64,000 nt of DNA from Acetobacter estunensis (GTDB lineage Bacteria > Pseudomonadota > Alphaproteobacteria > Acetobacterales > Acetobacteraceae), in contig NZ_WOTH01000002.1 in assembly GCF_011516945.1 (NCBI RefSeq), positions 124,001 to 188,000 of the forward strand, read 5' to 3'. The notes beneath the pieces were generated by a model. That model saw nothing but the letters and a program-made list of their open reading frames with translations. It ran no database searches and was not told the DNA's origin. The stretch's first letter is position 1, and the number at the start of each line of letters is the position of its first letter. This document shows positions 35,510 through 45,060 of this stretch, one piece after another. The position numbers and the translations under genes were made by a program.

Positions 35510-38416
35510 ATGACCGGATCCGACAAGACGAACACCAACGGCGCAGCAGCGGACGGTTATCGCGACACCGTCTTTCTGCCGACCACCTCCTTTCCCATGC
35601 GAGGCAATTTGCCCAAGCGTGAGCCGGAACTGCTCGCGCACTGGAAGGAGATGGATCTCGATGGCAAAATTCTGGTCGCGAGCGAAGGTAAACCGCTGTT
35701 CGTCCTGCATGACGGACCGCCTTACGCCAACGGGCACCTGCATATCGGTCACGCCCTGAACAAGATCCTCAAGGACGTCATCAACCGCAGCCACCGCATG
35801 AGCGGCTATGCGGTGCATTACGTGCCGGGCTGGGATTGCCACGGCCTGCCCATCGAATGGAAGGTCGAAGAGGAATATCGCAAGGCCAAGCGCGACAAGG
35901 ATTCCATCCCTGTCCTGCAGTTCCGCGCTGAGTGCCGCGCATGGGCCGCGAAATGGCTCGACATCCAGATGAGCGAGTTCCAGCGTCTGGGTGTGCAGGG
36001 CGAGTGGTCGCGCCGCTATTCCACGATGGATTACTCATCCGAGTCCGCCATTGCCGAGGAAATCGGACGCTTCCTGCTCAACGGCGCGCTCTATCGCGGC
36101 CTGAGACCGGTCATGTGGAGCCCCGTCGAGAAAACGGCGCTGGCGGAAGCCGAGATCGAATATCACGATCACACCTCCACCACGATCCACGTCGCGTTTC
36201 CCATCATCAAGGACCCGACGCCCGATCATGCACTGGCGGGAGCATCGGCCGTCATCTGGACCACCACGCCGTGGACCATTCCGGCCAACCGTGCGATCGC
36301 GTTCAATCCAGACATCACCTATGTCGTGCTGGAAGTGGACGACGCAGCCCCGGAAGCCTTCATCGCACCCGGTGCACGGCTGATTGTCGCGGCCGATCTG
36401 GTCGATCAGGTCTGTGCGTCCTGCGGCATCGCGGCGCATCATATCCTGCACTCCCTGCCCGGCTCCGCCCTGACCGGCGCGGTTGCCGCCCATCCGCTGC
36501 GCGGTCAGGGCTATGATTTCGATGTACCGCTCCTCCCCGCCGAATTCGTGACGGCGGACGCGGGAACGGGTCTCGTTCACTTGGCGCCCTCGCATGGTGA
36601 GGACGATTTCTCGGTCTGTCGCGCCAACGGGATCGAAGTACCGGAACTGGTGGCCGATGATGGACGGTATGTGGAGCACACGCCCCTGTTCGCAGGCGTG
36701 CATGTGTTCAAAGCCGCCGATCCAGTGTGCGACGCGCTTCGCGCCGTTATGGAAAAGAGCCGTGAGACAGGCTCTCCCGCTGCGGGCCTCGTTTCGCGCG
36801 GTGAACTGGTTCACTCCTATCCGCACTCATGGCGTTCGCGGAAGCCGGTGATCTACCGTGCGACACCGCAGTGGTTCATCCGCATGGATGGCGAGACGAA
36901 CATTCGCACGAACGCTTTGCGTGCGCTCAATGACGTGACCTTCGTGCCTGCTCAGGCCCGCAATCGCCTGACCTCCATGGTGGCGGATCGCCCCGACTGG
37001 TGCATCTCGCGCCAGCGGGCATGGGGTGTGCCGATTGCTGTGTTCGTCAACCGTCGCACGGGTGAAGTGCTGCGCGACGCGGTAGTGATGGAGCGCATCG
37101 TGGCGGCTTTCCGCACCGAAGGCGCGGACGCCTGGTATGACAGCGAGCCTTCACGCTTCCTTGGCAACGAATACGATGCCGCCGAATATGAGCAGGTGTT
37201 CGATGTTGTGGATGTGTGGTTCGAGAGTGGCTCGACCCATGCGTTCGTCCTTGGTCAGCCCGGTCTGCGGTTCCCGGCGGACCTCTATCTGGAAGGCTCG
37301 GACCAGCATCGCGGCTGGTTCCAGTCCTCCCTGCTGGAGAGCGTCGGCACACGTGGCGTGGCGCCCTATCGCACTCTCGTCACGAACGGCTTCGTTCTGG
37401 ACGAGCAGGGCCGCAAGATGTCCAAATCACTGGGCAACGTCATTGCCCCGCAGGATGTGAACGACACGCTTGGCTCCGATATCCTGCGCCTGTGGGTCAT
37501 GAACTCGGACACCAACGACGACCTGCGGATCGGCAAGGACATCCTCAAGCAGCAGGGCGAGCTCTATCGTCGCCTGCGCAACACGTTGCGCTGGCTGCTC
37601 GGTGCGCTTGAAGGTTTCAGCGAAGAGGAGGCTCTCCCCTATGAGCAGCTTCCCGAACTGGAACAGTGGGTGCTGCATCGCCTGACGGATTTCAATTCCA
37701 TGATCCGCAAGGCTGTGGACACGCATGAATGGGTCGGCGTCTACCCTGCCCTGCACGGCTTCTGCACGACCGATCTATCTGCGTTCTACTTCGATGTCCG
37801 CAAGGATACGATCTACTGTGACGCCCCTGACAGTGTGCGCCGTCGCGCCGCCCGTACCGTGCTGGACGTGCTGCATCGCTGCCTCACCACATGGCTTGCG
37901 CCGGTGCTGGTCTTTACAGCCGATGATGCCTGGACCGCGCGCTTCGGACAGGACACATCCGTGCATCTGGAAGCCTTCCCCGAGTTGCCGGAACAGTGGC
38001 GCAATCCGGAACTGGACGCGCGCTGGGCCACTCTGCGCGCGGTGCGGCGTATCGTCACGACCGAGATCGAGACTGCGCGGCGCTCGGGCCTGATCGGCTC
38101 CTCCCTGCAGGCTTCCGTGGAACTGCCGGTCTATGAGGATCAGGTGGACGCACTGGCCGGAATCGACTGGGCGGAACTGGCCATTGTCTCGCAGGCCGAA
38201 ATCTCGGTCATCGCGGACAAGGCGCCGCGTGACGAGCACGGCAACATCGTCATGCCCTGTGGCGTGCCGGTGGTGATCGTGGCCGATGGTGCGAAATGCG
38301 AGCGGTGCTGGAAGGTTCTGCCCGAAGTCGGACAGGACAGCGCGCATCCGACCCTGTGTGTGCGCTGTGCCGATGTGGTCTCGCATGCGCACAGCTGTTC
38401 GTCCGTGGGCGGCTGA
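35510..38416 (+). CDS. ileS: isoleucyl-tRNA synthetase
   Basis: 968-aa class I aminoacyl-tRNA synthetase charging tRNA-Ile, with editing of valine. ATP-binding HIGH motif in PYANGHLHIGHA (about residues 73-84), KMSKS loop in GRKMSKSLGN (about 633-642), an inserted editing domain (TTPWTIPANRAI, DAGTGLVHLAPSHGEDD) and a C-terminal zinc site formed by CERCW and CVRC (about 930-955). All key motifs are intact and the length is normal for the eubacterial type. lspA follows after 6 bases, the widely conserved ileS-lspA pair. Confidence 0.97.
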   Translation: MTGSDKTNTNGAAADGYRDTVFLPTTSFPMRGNLPKREPELLAHWKEMDLDGKILVASEGKPLFVLHDGPPYANGHLHIGHALNKILKDVINRSHRMSGYAVHYVPGWDCHGLPIEWKVEEEYRKAKRDKDSIPVLQFRAECRAWAAKWLDIQMSEFQRLGVQGEWSRRYSTMDYSSESAIAEEIGRFLLNGALYRGLRPVMWSPVEKTALAEAEIEYHDHTSTTIHVAFPIIKDPTPDHALAGASAVIWTTTPWTIPANRAIAFNPDITYVVLEVDDAAPEAFIAPGARLIVAADLVDQVCASCGIAAHHILHSLPGSALTGAVAAHPLRGQGYDFDVPLLPAEFVTADAGTGLVHLAPSHGEDDFSVCRANGIEVPELVADDGRYVEHTPLFAGVHVFKAADPVCDALRAVMEKSRETGSPAAGLVSRGELVHSYPHSWRSRKPVIYRATPQWFIRMDGETNIRTNALRALNDVTFVPAQARNRLTSMVADRPDWCISRQRAWGVPIAVFVNRRTGEVLRDAVVMERIVAAFRTEGADAWYDSEPSRFLGNEYDAAEYEQVFDVVDVWFESGSTHAFVLGQPGLRFPADLYLEGSDQHRGWFQSSLLESVGTRGVAPYRTLVTNGFVLDEQGRKMSKSLGNVIAPQDVNDTLGSDILRLWVMNSDTNDDLRIGKDILKQQGELYRRLRNTLRWLLGALEGFSEEEALPYEQLPELEQWVLHRLTDFNSMIRKAVDTHEWVGVYPALHGFCTTDLSAFYFDVRKDTIYCDAPDSVRRRAARTVLDVLHRCLTTWLAPVLVFTADDAWTARFGQDTSVHLEAFPELPEQWRNPELDARWATLRAVRRIVTTEIETARRSGLIGSSLQASVELPVYEDQVDALAGIDWAELAIVSQAEISVIADKAPRDEHGNIVMPCGVPVVIVADGAKCERCWKVLPEVGQDSAHPTLCVRCADVVSHAHSCSSVGG

Positions 38417-38422
38417 CGCCGT

Positions 38423-38938
38423 ATGCGCCTTCATTACCGTTCGCTCGCACTTGGGCTGTTTGCAGCCTGCGTGGTGTTCCTGCTCGACCAGCTTTCCAAG
38501 TTCTGGATTCTGTTTGATTTCCGTCTGCCCGAAAAAGGCTCGGTGGCGATCTGTCCGGGCCTGAACTTCACCATGGTATGGAATCACGCCATCACGTTCG
38601 GAATGTTCGGTGGAGCGGGCGCTGCGGGGCGGATCATCTTCTCCGTCATCTCCCTTGCCATCGTCTCGGCGCTGCTCGTATGGATGGCACGCACGCCGCG
38701 TCCGTTCATTGCGCTCACCGTAGGCGCCATTACGGGAGGTGCTGTGGGCAACGTGCTTGACCGCCTGCGGTATGGCGCGGTGGTGGATTTTATCCATGCG
38801 CATGCTTTCGGCTGGTCGTGGTATGTGTTCAACGTGGCCGATGCGGCCATCGTGTGCAGTGTGACGGCGCTGGTACTGGACAGCCTGCGCCGTGAGAGAC
38901 ACGATGCGTTACATGGCCATACGAAAGCCGGATCATGA
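38423..38938 (+). CDS. lspA: lipoprotein signal peptidase (signal peptidase II)
   Basis: 171-aa inner-membrane aspartic protease that removes signal peptides from diacylglyceryl-modified prolipoproteins. Four hydrophobic helices; LLDQLSKFWI in helix 1; catalytic aspartates in GNVLDRLRYGAVVDFI (about residue 113) and FNVADAAI (about residue 136). It lies between ileS and a lipoprotein gene; substrates in this window include the LptM-like and DUF3035 lipoproteins. Confidence 0.95.
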   Translation: MRLHYRSLALGLFAACVVFLLDQLSKFWILFDFRLPEKGSVAICPGLNFTMVWNHAITFGMFGGAGAAGRIIFSVISLAIVSALLVWMARTPRPFIALTVGAITGGAVGNVLDRLRYGAVVDFIHAHAFGWSWYVFNVADAAIVCSVTALVLDSLRRERHDALHGHTKAGS

Positions 38939-39032
38939 GGGCGCACCCGCCGTTCTCATGGAAATCGTCATGCGGGAGAACCGCCCCCGTGTGTTTCGCA
39001 GGGAGCACCGGAGACAGGTGAGGCAGGGAAGA

Positions 39033-39569
39033 ATGCGAGTGATTGTCGGATTTCGACATGTGGCACTGGGTCTGGGGCTTGGCGCCCTGCTGAGTGGATG
39101 CTCCGGTGAGGACGTGAACCGGGCGTTCGGGCTGACGCGCAGCGTGCCGGACGAATACACCGTAACCACGCGGGCGCCTCTCTCAATGCCTCCCACTTCG
39201 GAACTCGTGAAGCCGGGTAGCGGGGCTGCCGTTCCCCATGACGAGAACGAAAGCCTTCAGGCGCTGGAAACCCTTTCCCCCGACGTCGCTCTGCATGGTG
39301 TGGGTGGCACCAACAGCGACGGCCAGACCATGCTGATCAATGAAGCCGCGGCTTCGGCCGACCAGCCGGATGAAGGCGAACTGGGCAAGGCCGGCGAAGG
39401 CTATGTCGATGCCCTGCTGTTCTGGAAAGGTGGCGGCGCTGGTTCCGTGGTGGATGGCGATGCCGAGAATCGTCGTCTGAAAGCCAACGCAGCGCTGGGC
39501 AATGCGCCCACAAAAGGCGCCACCCCTACGATGAAGGCTAAGAAATCCAAGGTACTTGGCGTTTTCTGA
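39033..39569 (+). CDS. DUF3035-family lipoprotein
   Basis: 178-aa predicted lipoprotein. Signal peptide with lipobox LLSGC near residue 22, then the family signature PDEYTVTTRAPLSMPPTSEL, and a low-complexity Ala/Gly/Lys-rich remainder. DUF3035 proteins follow lspA in alphaproteobacteria, and their function is unknown. The frame is open from 38892 inside lspA, but ATG 39033 behind AGGGAAGA gives a proper signal peptide. It is the last gene before a strong terminator. Confidence 0.87.
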   Translation: MRVIVGFRHVALGLGLGALLSGCSGEDVNRAFGLTRSVPDEYTVTTRAPLSMPPTSELVKPGSGAAVPHDENESLQALETLSPDVALHGVGGTNSDGQTMLINEAAASADQPDEGELGKAGEGYVDALLFWKGGGAGSVVDGDAENRRLKANAALGNAPTKGATPTMKAKKSKVLGVF

Positions 39570-39593
39570 CGCCTTTACGATGGAAAGAATCAG

Positions 39594-39625
39594 AGGCCGG
39601 AGCGGGTTTCCCCTCCGGCCTTTTT
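39594..39625 (+). terminator. rho-independent terminator after ileS-lspA-DUF3035
   Basis: 9-bp stem AGGCCGGAG / CTCCGGCCT, 10-base loop, followed by five T residues, 25 bases after the lipoprotein stop. Confidence 0.88.
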
Positions 39626-39631
39626 CGTCTC

Positions 39632-41062
39632 TTACGGCCCTTCGAATGGAATGGGGCGCATGATCTTCTGGTTCACATCCGGTGTCAGCCGGTGCGCGAC
39701 AGGAGGAAATGCCCGTGAGCGACAGTCTTTCCAGTCACACAGATGGCATGAAATGCCGATAGGTGTGGGTTTTGCCTCCAGATTGAGACGATCCGCATAA
39801 ACCACCTCTCCTGCCCGCGTGATGTCACAGCCGACCACGACGTTCTGCATCGGTCGTGGCTCGCCCCACTGAGTGACGGCCCCCACCTGACTGCGGGCCA
39901 CGGACAGGAACGTCTGACCCGTAGTGAACGCCACAACTTGTGTCCGGATTGCGCCCGGTGTGGTGAAGGCCGTGCAGGCATTCCATTGTGGGCAGGGATT
40001 GCCCTGCCGGGGCACAGGAAAACCGCAGGAGGAAAAGCTTTTGGTGATGTTTCCAGCCGGGTCCGTGCGCACAAAGAAAATCGGAATACCGCGTGCGCCC
40101 GGACGCTGAAGGCTGGCCAGTCTTTGTGCTGCCTGTTGATAGGAAACGCCGAATCGCAACGACAGAACCTCGATGTCGTAGCGGCAGGCCGTCGCCATTT
40201 CGAGAAAGCTCAGATAGGGCATGAGCAGTGCTGCCGCCGCGTAATTGGTCAGGCCGATTTCAAGAAAAACACGCGCCTCCCGCGTGCTGGGCACTTCCTG
40301 CCGCAACACCTTGTCGATGGCCTCTCGAGCCTCGAACTGCATGAGTTGGAAAGCGAGTTGAAACCCACGGCTTTCACGCGGGAGAAGGTCGGACAGCACC
40401 AATTGGCGCAGGGCCGGATCGTAGCGTCGCAGCACATCGCCTGAAGGCAGCACCTGTACTACCACACCGTGCTGCTGACGCAGTCGCGAGGCAACCGCGT
40501 GATTGACTTCGGATTGAGGCAATGTCGGGCCGCTGGCAAAGCCAAGCGCGTGCGCCATGTCATCGCGTACGCTTTCCGCCACCTTTTCCAGTTCAGGAAA
40601 GTAATTCATGCGCTCGTCATGAATACGGCGCACTTCCTCATGTGGTAGGATCAGCCGTCGGCCACCGGGAAGCGCCATGCCTTCCGCATCATGCCGCGCC
40701 GCGCGATAGGCCTGATGCAGCGCGAGAATGGCGCGGGCGACATTGGGCTGGGCCGCGACCGTCGTAACCTCGTGCGCTGCCCCCTCCATGTCCGCCCCAA
40801 GCTCGGGATCGGATAATGCTTCACGCAGTTGCGCCTCGACCTTCTGCTCCTCCGTCCCCGAAAGCGTCTCGATGCTGACATCGAGCGCACGGGTGAACTT
40901 GATGAGCAGAGCCGCCGTCACGCCTCTCTGGTCGTGCTCGATCAGGTTGAGATAGCTGGCCGAGATGCCAAGCCGTGTGGCGAGAGCCTGCTGGGAGAGG
41001 CCGCGTTCCTGTCGCAGCCTGCGGATGATGCGCCCGATACGGGTTGAAGATGCGCCGCTCAT
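39632..41062 (-). CDS. ScfR/RamB-type XRE-family regulator (short-chain fatty acid response)
   Basis: About 476 aa. An N-terminal helix-turn-helix (RIIRRLRQERGLSQQALATRLGIS, residues 9-65) is followed by an ImmA/IrrE-like central region (RIHDERMNYFPELEKVAE) and a C-terminal DUF2083 domain with conserved cysteine clusters (CGFPVPRQGNPCPQW, CHLCDWKDC) that could bind metal or an iron-sulfur centre. RamB of Corynebacterium, in this family, controls glyoxylate-shunt genes. Here it is divergent from aceA. The open frame extends to 41125, but ATG 41062 starts the domain correctly. It probably senses acetate-derived metabolites (inference). Confidence 0.87.
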   Translation of the reverse strand: MSGASSTRIGRIIRRLRQERGLSQQALATRLGISASYLNLIEHDQRGVTAALLIKFTRALDVSIETLSGTEEQKVEAQLREALSDPELGADMEGAAHEVTTVAAQPNVARAILALHQAYRAARHDAEGMALPGGRRLILPHEEVRRIHDERMNYFPELEKVAESVRDDMAHALGFASGPTLPQSEVNHAVASRLRQQHGVVVQVLPSGDVLRRYDPALRQLVLSDLLPRESRGFQLAFQLMQFEAREAIDKVLRQEVPSTREARVFLEIGLTNYAAAALLMPYLSFLEMATACRYDIEVLSLRFGVSYQQAAQRLASLQRPGARGIPIFFVRTDPAGNITKSFSSCGFPVPRQGNPCPQWNACTAFTTPGAIRTQVVAFTTGQTFLSVARSQVGAVTQWGEPRPMQNVVVGCDITRAGEVVYADRLNLEAKPTPIGISCHLCDWKDCRSRAFPPVAHRLTPDVNQKIMRPIPFEGP

Positions 41063-41069
41063 GACATTT

Positions 41070-41108
41070 TTTACAAATAACAGAACATTTTTGTAAACAT
41101 ATTTACAG
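41070..41108. promoter_or_regulatory. candidate ScfR operator in the scfR/aceA intergenic region
   Basis: Perfect 8-bp inverted repeat TTTACAAA (41070-41077) and TTTGTAAA (41090-41097) with a 12-base spacer, plus a third half-site TTTACAG at 41102-41108. It lies 8 bases upstream of the regulator start and about 100 bases upstream of aceA. RamB sites are AAA/TTTGCAAA-like, so a related protein binding here to control aceA and itself is plausible. Confidence 0.55.
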
Positions 41109-41197
41109 CATTCACAACAACACACCTCTTTCCTGTAGAAGTAATTCCAGATGTGACCTTAACTGAAATTCTACTGAACCAGAAGGGAAACACGGTC

Positions 41198-42484
41198 ATG
41201 TCCGTCAACGACATCGAGAAATTCATCAGCGACAAGACCCGCTTCGGCGGCATCCAGCGCGACTATACGGCGCAGGATGTGGCCAAGCTCTCCGGTTCTT
41301 TCACCATTGAGCACACGCTTGCGCGTCGTGGTGCGGAACGCCTGTGGAAGCTTCTGCATGAAGAACCCTACATCAACTCCCTCGGTGCGCTGACCGGCAA
41401 TCAGGCCATGCAGCAGGTCAAGGCAGGTCTGAAGGCCATCTACCTCTCCGGCTGGCAGGTTGCGGCCGATGCCAATCTCGCAGGACAGATGTACCCGGAC
41501 CAGTCACTCTACCCCGCCAATTCGGTTCCGAATGTGGTGGCGCGCATCAACAATGCGCTACGTCGCTGCGACGAGATCGCAACGCAGGAAGGCAAGGGCG
41601 ACAAGACCTACTGGATGGCCCCCATCGTGGCCGATGCCGAGGCCGGATTCGGCGGCGCGCTGAACGTGTTCGAACTGATGCGCGCCATGATTGCGGCTGG
41701 CGCGGCCGGCGTTCACTTCGAGGACCAGTTGGCGTCCGAGAAAAAGTGTGGACATCTGGGCGGCAAGGTGCTGATCCCCATCTCGCAGCATCTCCGTTCA
41801 CTGAACGCCGCCCGTCTGGCTGCGGATGTCGAGCGCGTGCCCACGCTTCTGGTCTGTCGCACAGACGCCCATTCCGCGCAGTTGCTCACTTCGGATGTGG
41901 ACGAGCGCGACCGTCCGTTCCTCACCGGTGAGCGCACGGCGGAAGGCTTCTTCCGGATCAAACCCGACATGGGTGTGGAATATGCCATCGCCCGTTGCGA
42001 GGCTTACGCGCCCTATGCCGACCTTCTGTGGTGGGAGACGTCCGAGCCGAACCTGAAGGAAGCCGAGCAGTTCGCAGAAGCCATCCACAAGAAATACCCG
42101 GGCAAACTGCTGGCTTATAACTGCTCGCCCTCTTTCAACTGGAAGAAGAAGCTCTCCGAGCGCGATATCGCGGAGTTCCAGAAGACCATCGGCAAGCTGG
42201 GCTACAAATATCAGTTCGTGACGCTCGCGGGCTTCCACGCGCTGAACTTCTCGATGTTCAAGCTGGCGAAAGGCTACGCCGAGCGCGGCATGGCGGCCTA
42301 CTCCGAACTCCAGCAGGCCGAGTTCGCGGCCGAGGCCGAAGGCTACACCGCCACGCGCCATCAGCGCGAAGTCGGCACCGGCTGGTTCGACGCGGTGGCC
42401 ACCACAGCGGCGGGTGGCGAGTCCTCCACCACGGCCATGCACGGCTCGACCGAGCATGACCAGTTCCATGGGGGTCATCACTGA
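41198..42484 (+). CDS. aceA: isocitrate lyase
   Basis: 428-aa enzyme splitting isocitrate to glyoxylate and succinate, the first glyoxylate-shunt step needed for growth on acetate. The catalytic loop [13 protein letters not shown] (Cys near residue 183), the metal-binding [14 protein letters not shown], and [11 protein letters not shown] are all intact, distinguishing it from methylisocitrate lyase. The frame opens at 41153, but ATG 41198 behind AGAAGGGA matches the family start. Malate synthase follows after 118 bases; an ScfR-type regulator is divergent upstream. Confidence 0.96.
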   Translation: MSVNDIEKFISDKTRFGGIQRDYTAQDVAKLSGSFTIEHTLARRGAERLWKLLHEEPYINSLGALTGNQAMQQVKAGLKAIYLSGWQVAADANLAGQMYPDQSLYPANSVPNVVARINNALRRCDEIATQEGKGDKTYWMAPIVADAEAGFGGALNVFELMRAMIAAGAAGVHFEDQLASEKKCGHLGGKVLIPISQHLRSLNAARLAADVERVPTLLVCRTDAHSAQLLTSDVDERDRPFLTGERTAEGFFRIKPDMGVEYAIARCEAYAPYADLLWWETSEPNLKEAEQFAEAIHKKYPGKLLAYNCSPSFNWKKKLSERDIAEFQKTIGKLGYKYQFVTLAGFHALNFSMFKLAKGYAERGMAAYSELQQAEFAAEAEGYTATRHQREVGTGWFDAVATTAAGGESSTTAMHGSTEHDQFHGGHH

Positions 42485-42491
42485 CCTCGAA

Positions 42492-42524
42492 GGAGCGTCC
42501 CGATAACGGAACCCGAGACGCTCC
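42492..42524 (+). other. intercistronic hairpin between aceA and glcB
   Basis: 8-bp perfect stem GGAGCGTC / GACGCTCC with a 17-base loop, starting 7 bases after the aceA stop. It could protect the aceA 3' end, attenuate read-through into glcB, or terminate weakly (the downstream tract is only CCCTAATTT). Confidence 0.45.
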
Positions 42525-42602
42525 GCCCTAATTTATGAAGACGACCGCGTTGCCTGCTCCCTGTGCATCCCCATGCAGGCAGCGCGGCCAAGGAGACAGG
42601 CC

Positions 42603-44822
42603 ATGACTTCTCACATCCAGCTTGATGGCATCAGCGTCGATCGCGATCTTCATGCCTTCGTCAACACCGAGGTTCTGCCGGAAACCGGCGTCTCCCCGGA
42701 GACGTTCTGGACGGGAGTGGCGGGCCTCGTCGCCGAGTTCGGCCCCAAACTCCGCCACGCGCTGGCGCAGCGCGATCGGCTCCAGACGGCCATCGACAAT
42801 TTCCTGATCGGCAGCAGCGGCACCGACATGGAAATCCGCACACGCTTCATGCGTGAAATCGGTTATGTCGAAGAAACACCTGCCAAGTTCACCGTCTCGA
42901 CCCAGAACGTGGATTCTGAAATCGGACGTGTGGCCGGCCCGCAGCTCGTCGTGCCGGTGAACAATGCCCGTTATGCCCTCAATGCCGCCAATGCACGGTG
43001 GGGGAGCCTGTACGACGCGCTCTACGGCACCGATGCCCTGCCCCAGACCCCGCCGTTCCAGATGGGCGAGAGCTATAACCCTCTGCGCGGCCGCATTGTT
43101 GTCCGGCGTGCGCGGTTGTTCCTCAATGAAACCGTGCCGTTGCTGATCGGCAGCCATGCGGAGGCACTGTCCTACTACGTTCAGCATGGTGAACTGCATG
43201 TGAAGCTGGAATGCGGTCGCACAAGCGGCCTACGTCATCCCACACAGTTCGCGGGTTTCAATGGACCGCCGGGGGAACCGAACACCGTGCTGTTCGACAA
43301 TCGCGGCCTGCACATCGAACTGCGTTTCGATCGTGAGCATGTCGTGGGCAAGACCGACAAAGCCGGGATCGCGGACATTCAGATCGAATCTGCGCTCAGC
43401 ACGATCATGGACTGCGAGGACAGCGTGGCCGCCGTGGACGCGCAGGACAAGGTTCAGGTCTATCGCAACTGGCTCGGCCTGATGCGCGGCACCCTCACCG
43501 CTCAGGTCCCCCGCAACGGACGTGTGTCCACGCGGAGTCTGGCGCCGGACCGCAACTACACCACGCCCAACGGCGCACCGCTCACCTTGCACGGGCGCAG
43601 CCTGATGCTGGTGCGCACGGTCGGTCATCACATGTTCACCGACATGGTGCTGGACGCTGAAGGACAGGATGCGCCCGAAGGCGTGATCGACGCGGCCATC
43701 GTCTCGGCCATTGGCATGCATGATCTGCAGCGCAACGGCGCGTTCCGTAACAGCCGCACCGGCTCGATCTATCTCGTGCGGCCCAAGATGCACGGTTCGC
43801 AGGAAGTGGCGCTGTCGGATGCGATCTTTGCAAAGGTCGAGGACATTCTCTCCCTGCCCCGCAACACGCTCAAGATGGGCATCATGGATGAGGAACGCCG
43901 CACAAGCTGCAATCTTGCCGGTTGTATCTACTCTGCCCGGGAGCGCGTGTTCTTCATTAACACCGGTTTCCTCGACCGCACAGGCGATGAAATCCACACC
44001 TGCATGAAGGCTGGAGCCGTCGTGCGGAAAGGAGAGATGAAGACGCAGCCGTGGATCCGGGCCTATGAGCAGCGCAATGTTGCCATCGGACTGGAAACGG
44101 GTCTGATGACCGGCCCGCGCGGGCACGGACAGATCGGCAAGGGCATGTGGGCCATGCCGGACCGGATGGCGGACATGCTGGAGCAGAAAGGCGCGCAGCT
44201 CCGTGCTGGTGCCAGCACGGCATGGGTACCCTCGCCCACGGCGGCCACGCTGCACGCGTTGCACTACCACGAGGTCGATGTCACGGCGGTCCAGCACGAA
44301 ATGACGTACCACGCCCCGTTGCCGATGGAAGACCTGCTCTCCCTGCCGCTGGCGCAGGGCGCTCACTGGTCGGAAGAGGAAATCGCCGCCGAACTCGACA
44401 CTAATCTCCAGAGCATCCTTGGCTATGTGGTGCGTTGGGTGGACATGGGCGTGGGCTGTTCCAAGGTGCCTGACCTCAACAATGTCGGGCTGATGGAAGA
44501 TCGGGCCACGTTGCGCATCTCGTCCCAGCATGTGGCGAACTGGCTGATGCACGGGGTGGTGACGCAGGCACAGGTGGAAGCTGCCCTCATCCGCATGGCG
44601 CGACTGGTGGACGAGCAGAATCAGGATGAACCGGGCTATATCCCGCTCGCCACCCATCAGGACGGACCGGCCTTCATGGCGGCGCGTGAACTGGTGTTCG
44701 ACGGTGCCCGTCAGCCCAATGGTTACACGGAGGAAATCCTGCACAGACGTCGCCGGGAGGCGAAAGCCCGTCACCGGCGTCCCGAGGTCGCGCCGTCGGA
44801 TGTGGAGTTCGCCGCCGACTGA
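42603..44822 (+). CDS. glcB: malate synthase G
   Basis: 739-aa monomeric enzyme condensing glyoxylate with acetyl-CoA to malate. Length and motifs are those of form G: DCEDSVAAVDAQDK near residue 275, RTVGHHMFTDMVL, VRPKMHGSQEVALS, GIMDEERRTSCNLAGC, and the late MEDRATLRISSQHVANWL. ATG 42603 follows AAGGAGA. It completes the glyoxylate shunt with aceA just upstream; the two are probably co-expressed, with a hairpin between that may adjust their ratio. Confidence 0.96.
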   Translation: MTSHIQLDGISVDRDLHAFVNTEVLPETGVSPETFWTGVAGLVAEFGPKLRHALAQRDRLQTAIDNFLIGSSGTDMEIRTRFMREIGYVEETPAKFTVSTQNVDSEIGRVAGPQLVVPVNNARYALNAANARWGSLYDALYGTDALPQTPPFQMGESYNPLRGRIVVRRARLFLNETVPLLIGSHAEALSYYVQHGELHVKLECGRTSGLRHPTQFAGFNGPPGEPNTVLFDNRGLHIELRFDREHVVGKTDKAGIADIQIESALSTIMDCEDSVAAVDAQDKVQVYRNWLGLMRGTLTAQVPRNGRVSTRSLAPDRNYTTPNGAPLTLHGRSLMLVRTVGHHMFTDMVLDAEGQDAPEGVIDAAIVSAIGMHDLQRNGAFRNSRTGSIYLVRPKMHGSQEVALSDAIFAKVEDILSLPRNTLKMGIMDEERRTSCNLAGCIYSARERVFFINTGFLDRTGDEIHTCMKAGAVVRKGEMKTQPWIRAYEQRNVAIGLETGLMTGPRGHGQIGKGMWAMPDRMADMLEQKGAQLRAGASTAWVPSPTAATLHALHYHEVDVTAVQHEMTYHAPLPMEDLLSLPLAQGAHWSEEEIAAELDTNLQSILGYVVRWVDMGVGCSKVPDLNNVGLMEDRATLRISSQHVANWLMHGVVTQAQVEAALIRMARLVDEQNQDEPGYIPLATHQDGPAFMAARELVFDGARQPNGYTEEILHRRRREAKARHRRPEVAPSDVEFAAD

Positions 44823-44858
44823 GCGGTTTCCACTTCGACCCACGACAGACCGCCGCTC

Positions 44859-44893
44859 GGTGTTCCGGTTGTTAACAGGTCAACCGGAACACC
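44859..44893 (+). terminator. strong hairpin downstream of glcB
   Basis: 13-bp perfect stem GGTGTTCCGGTTG / CAACCGGAACACC with a 9-base loop, 36 bases after the glcB stop. No T run follows, but stability suggests a terminator or 3'-end protecting structure. Confidence 0.55.
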
Positions 44894-45060
44894 TCGGCCG
44901 GAACATCTCGGGCAGAGCTTCGTGACATCGCTTTTCTTTGCGTTGCGCCTATCGGGAGATACGCGCAACGTCTCTGTTTCTTGCCGGGATGGACGGTCCG
45001 CTCGGAGGTTTTTTCTTCCGGTAGAGTCCTCCGTCCGCTTCCATAAAAAGAAGAAGAACC

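Noticed and set aside
37775-38902. 375-codon minus-strand frame opposite ileS/lspA
   Set aside because: Spans two unrelated real genes and their junction, which a true gene would not do; low-complexity translation.
43230-44843. 537-codon minus-strand frame opposite glcB
   Set aside because: Mirror frame of malate synthase G, whose motifs are intact on the plus strand; no family features.
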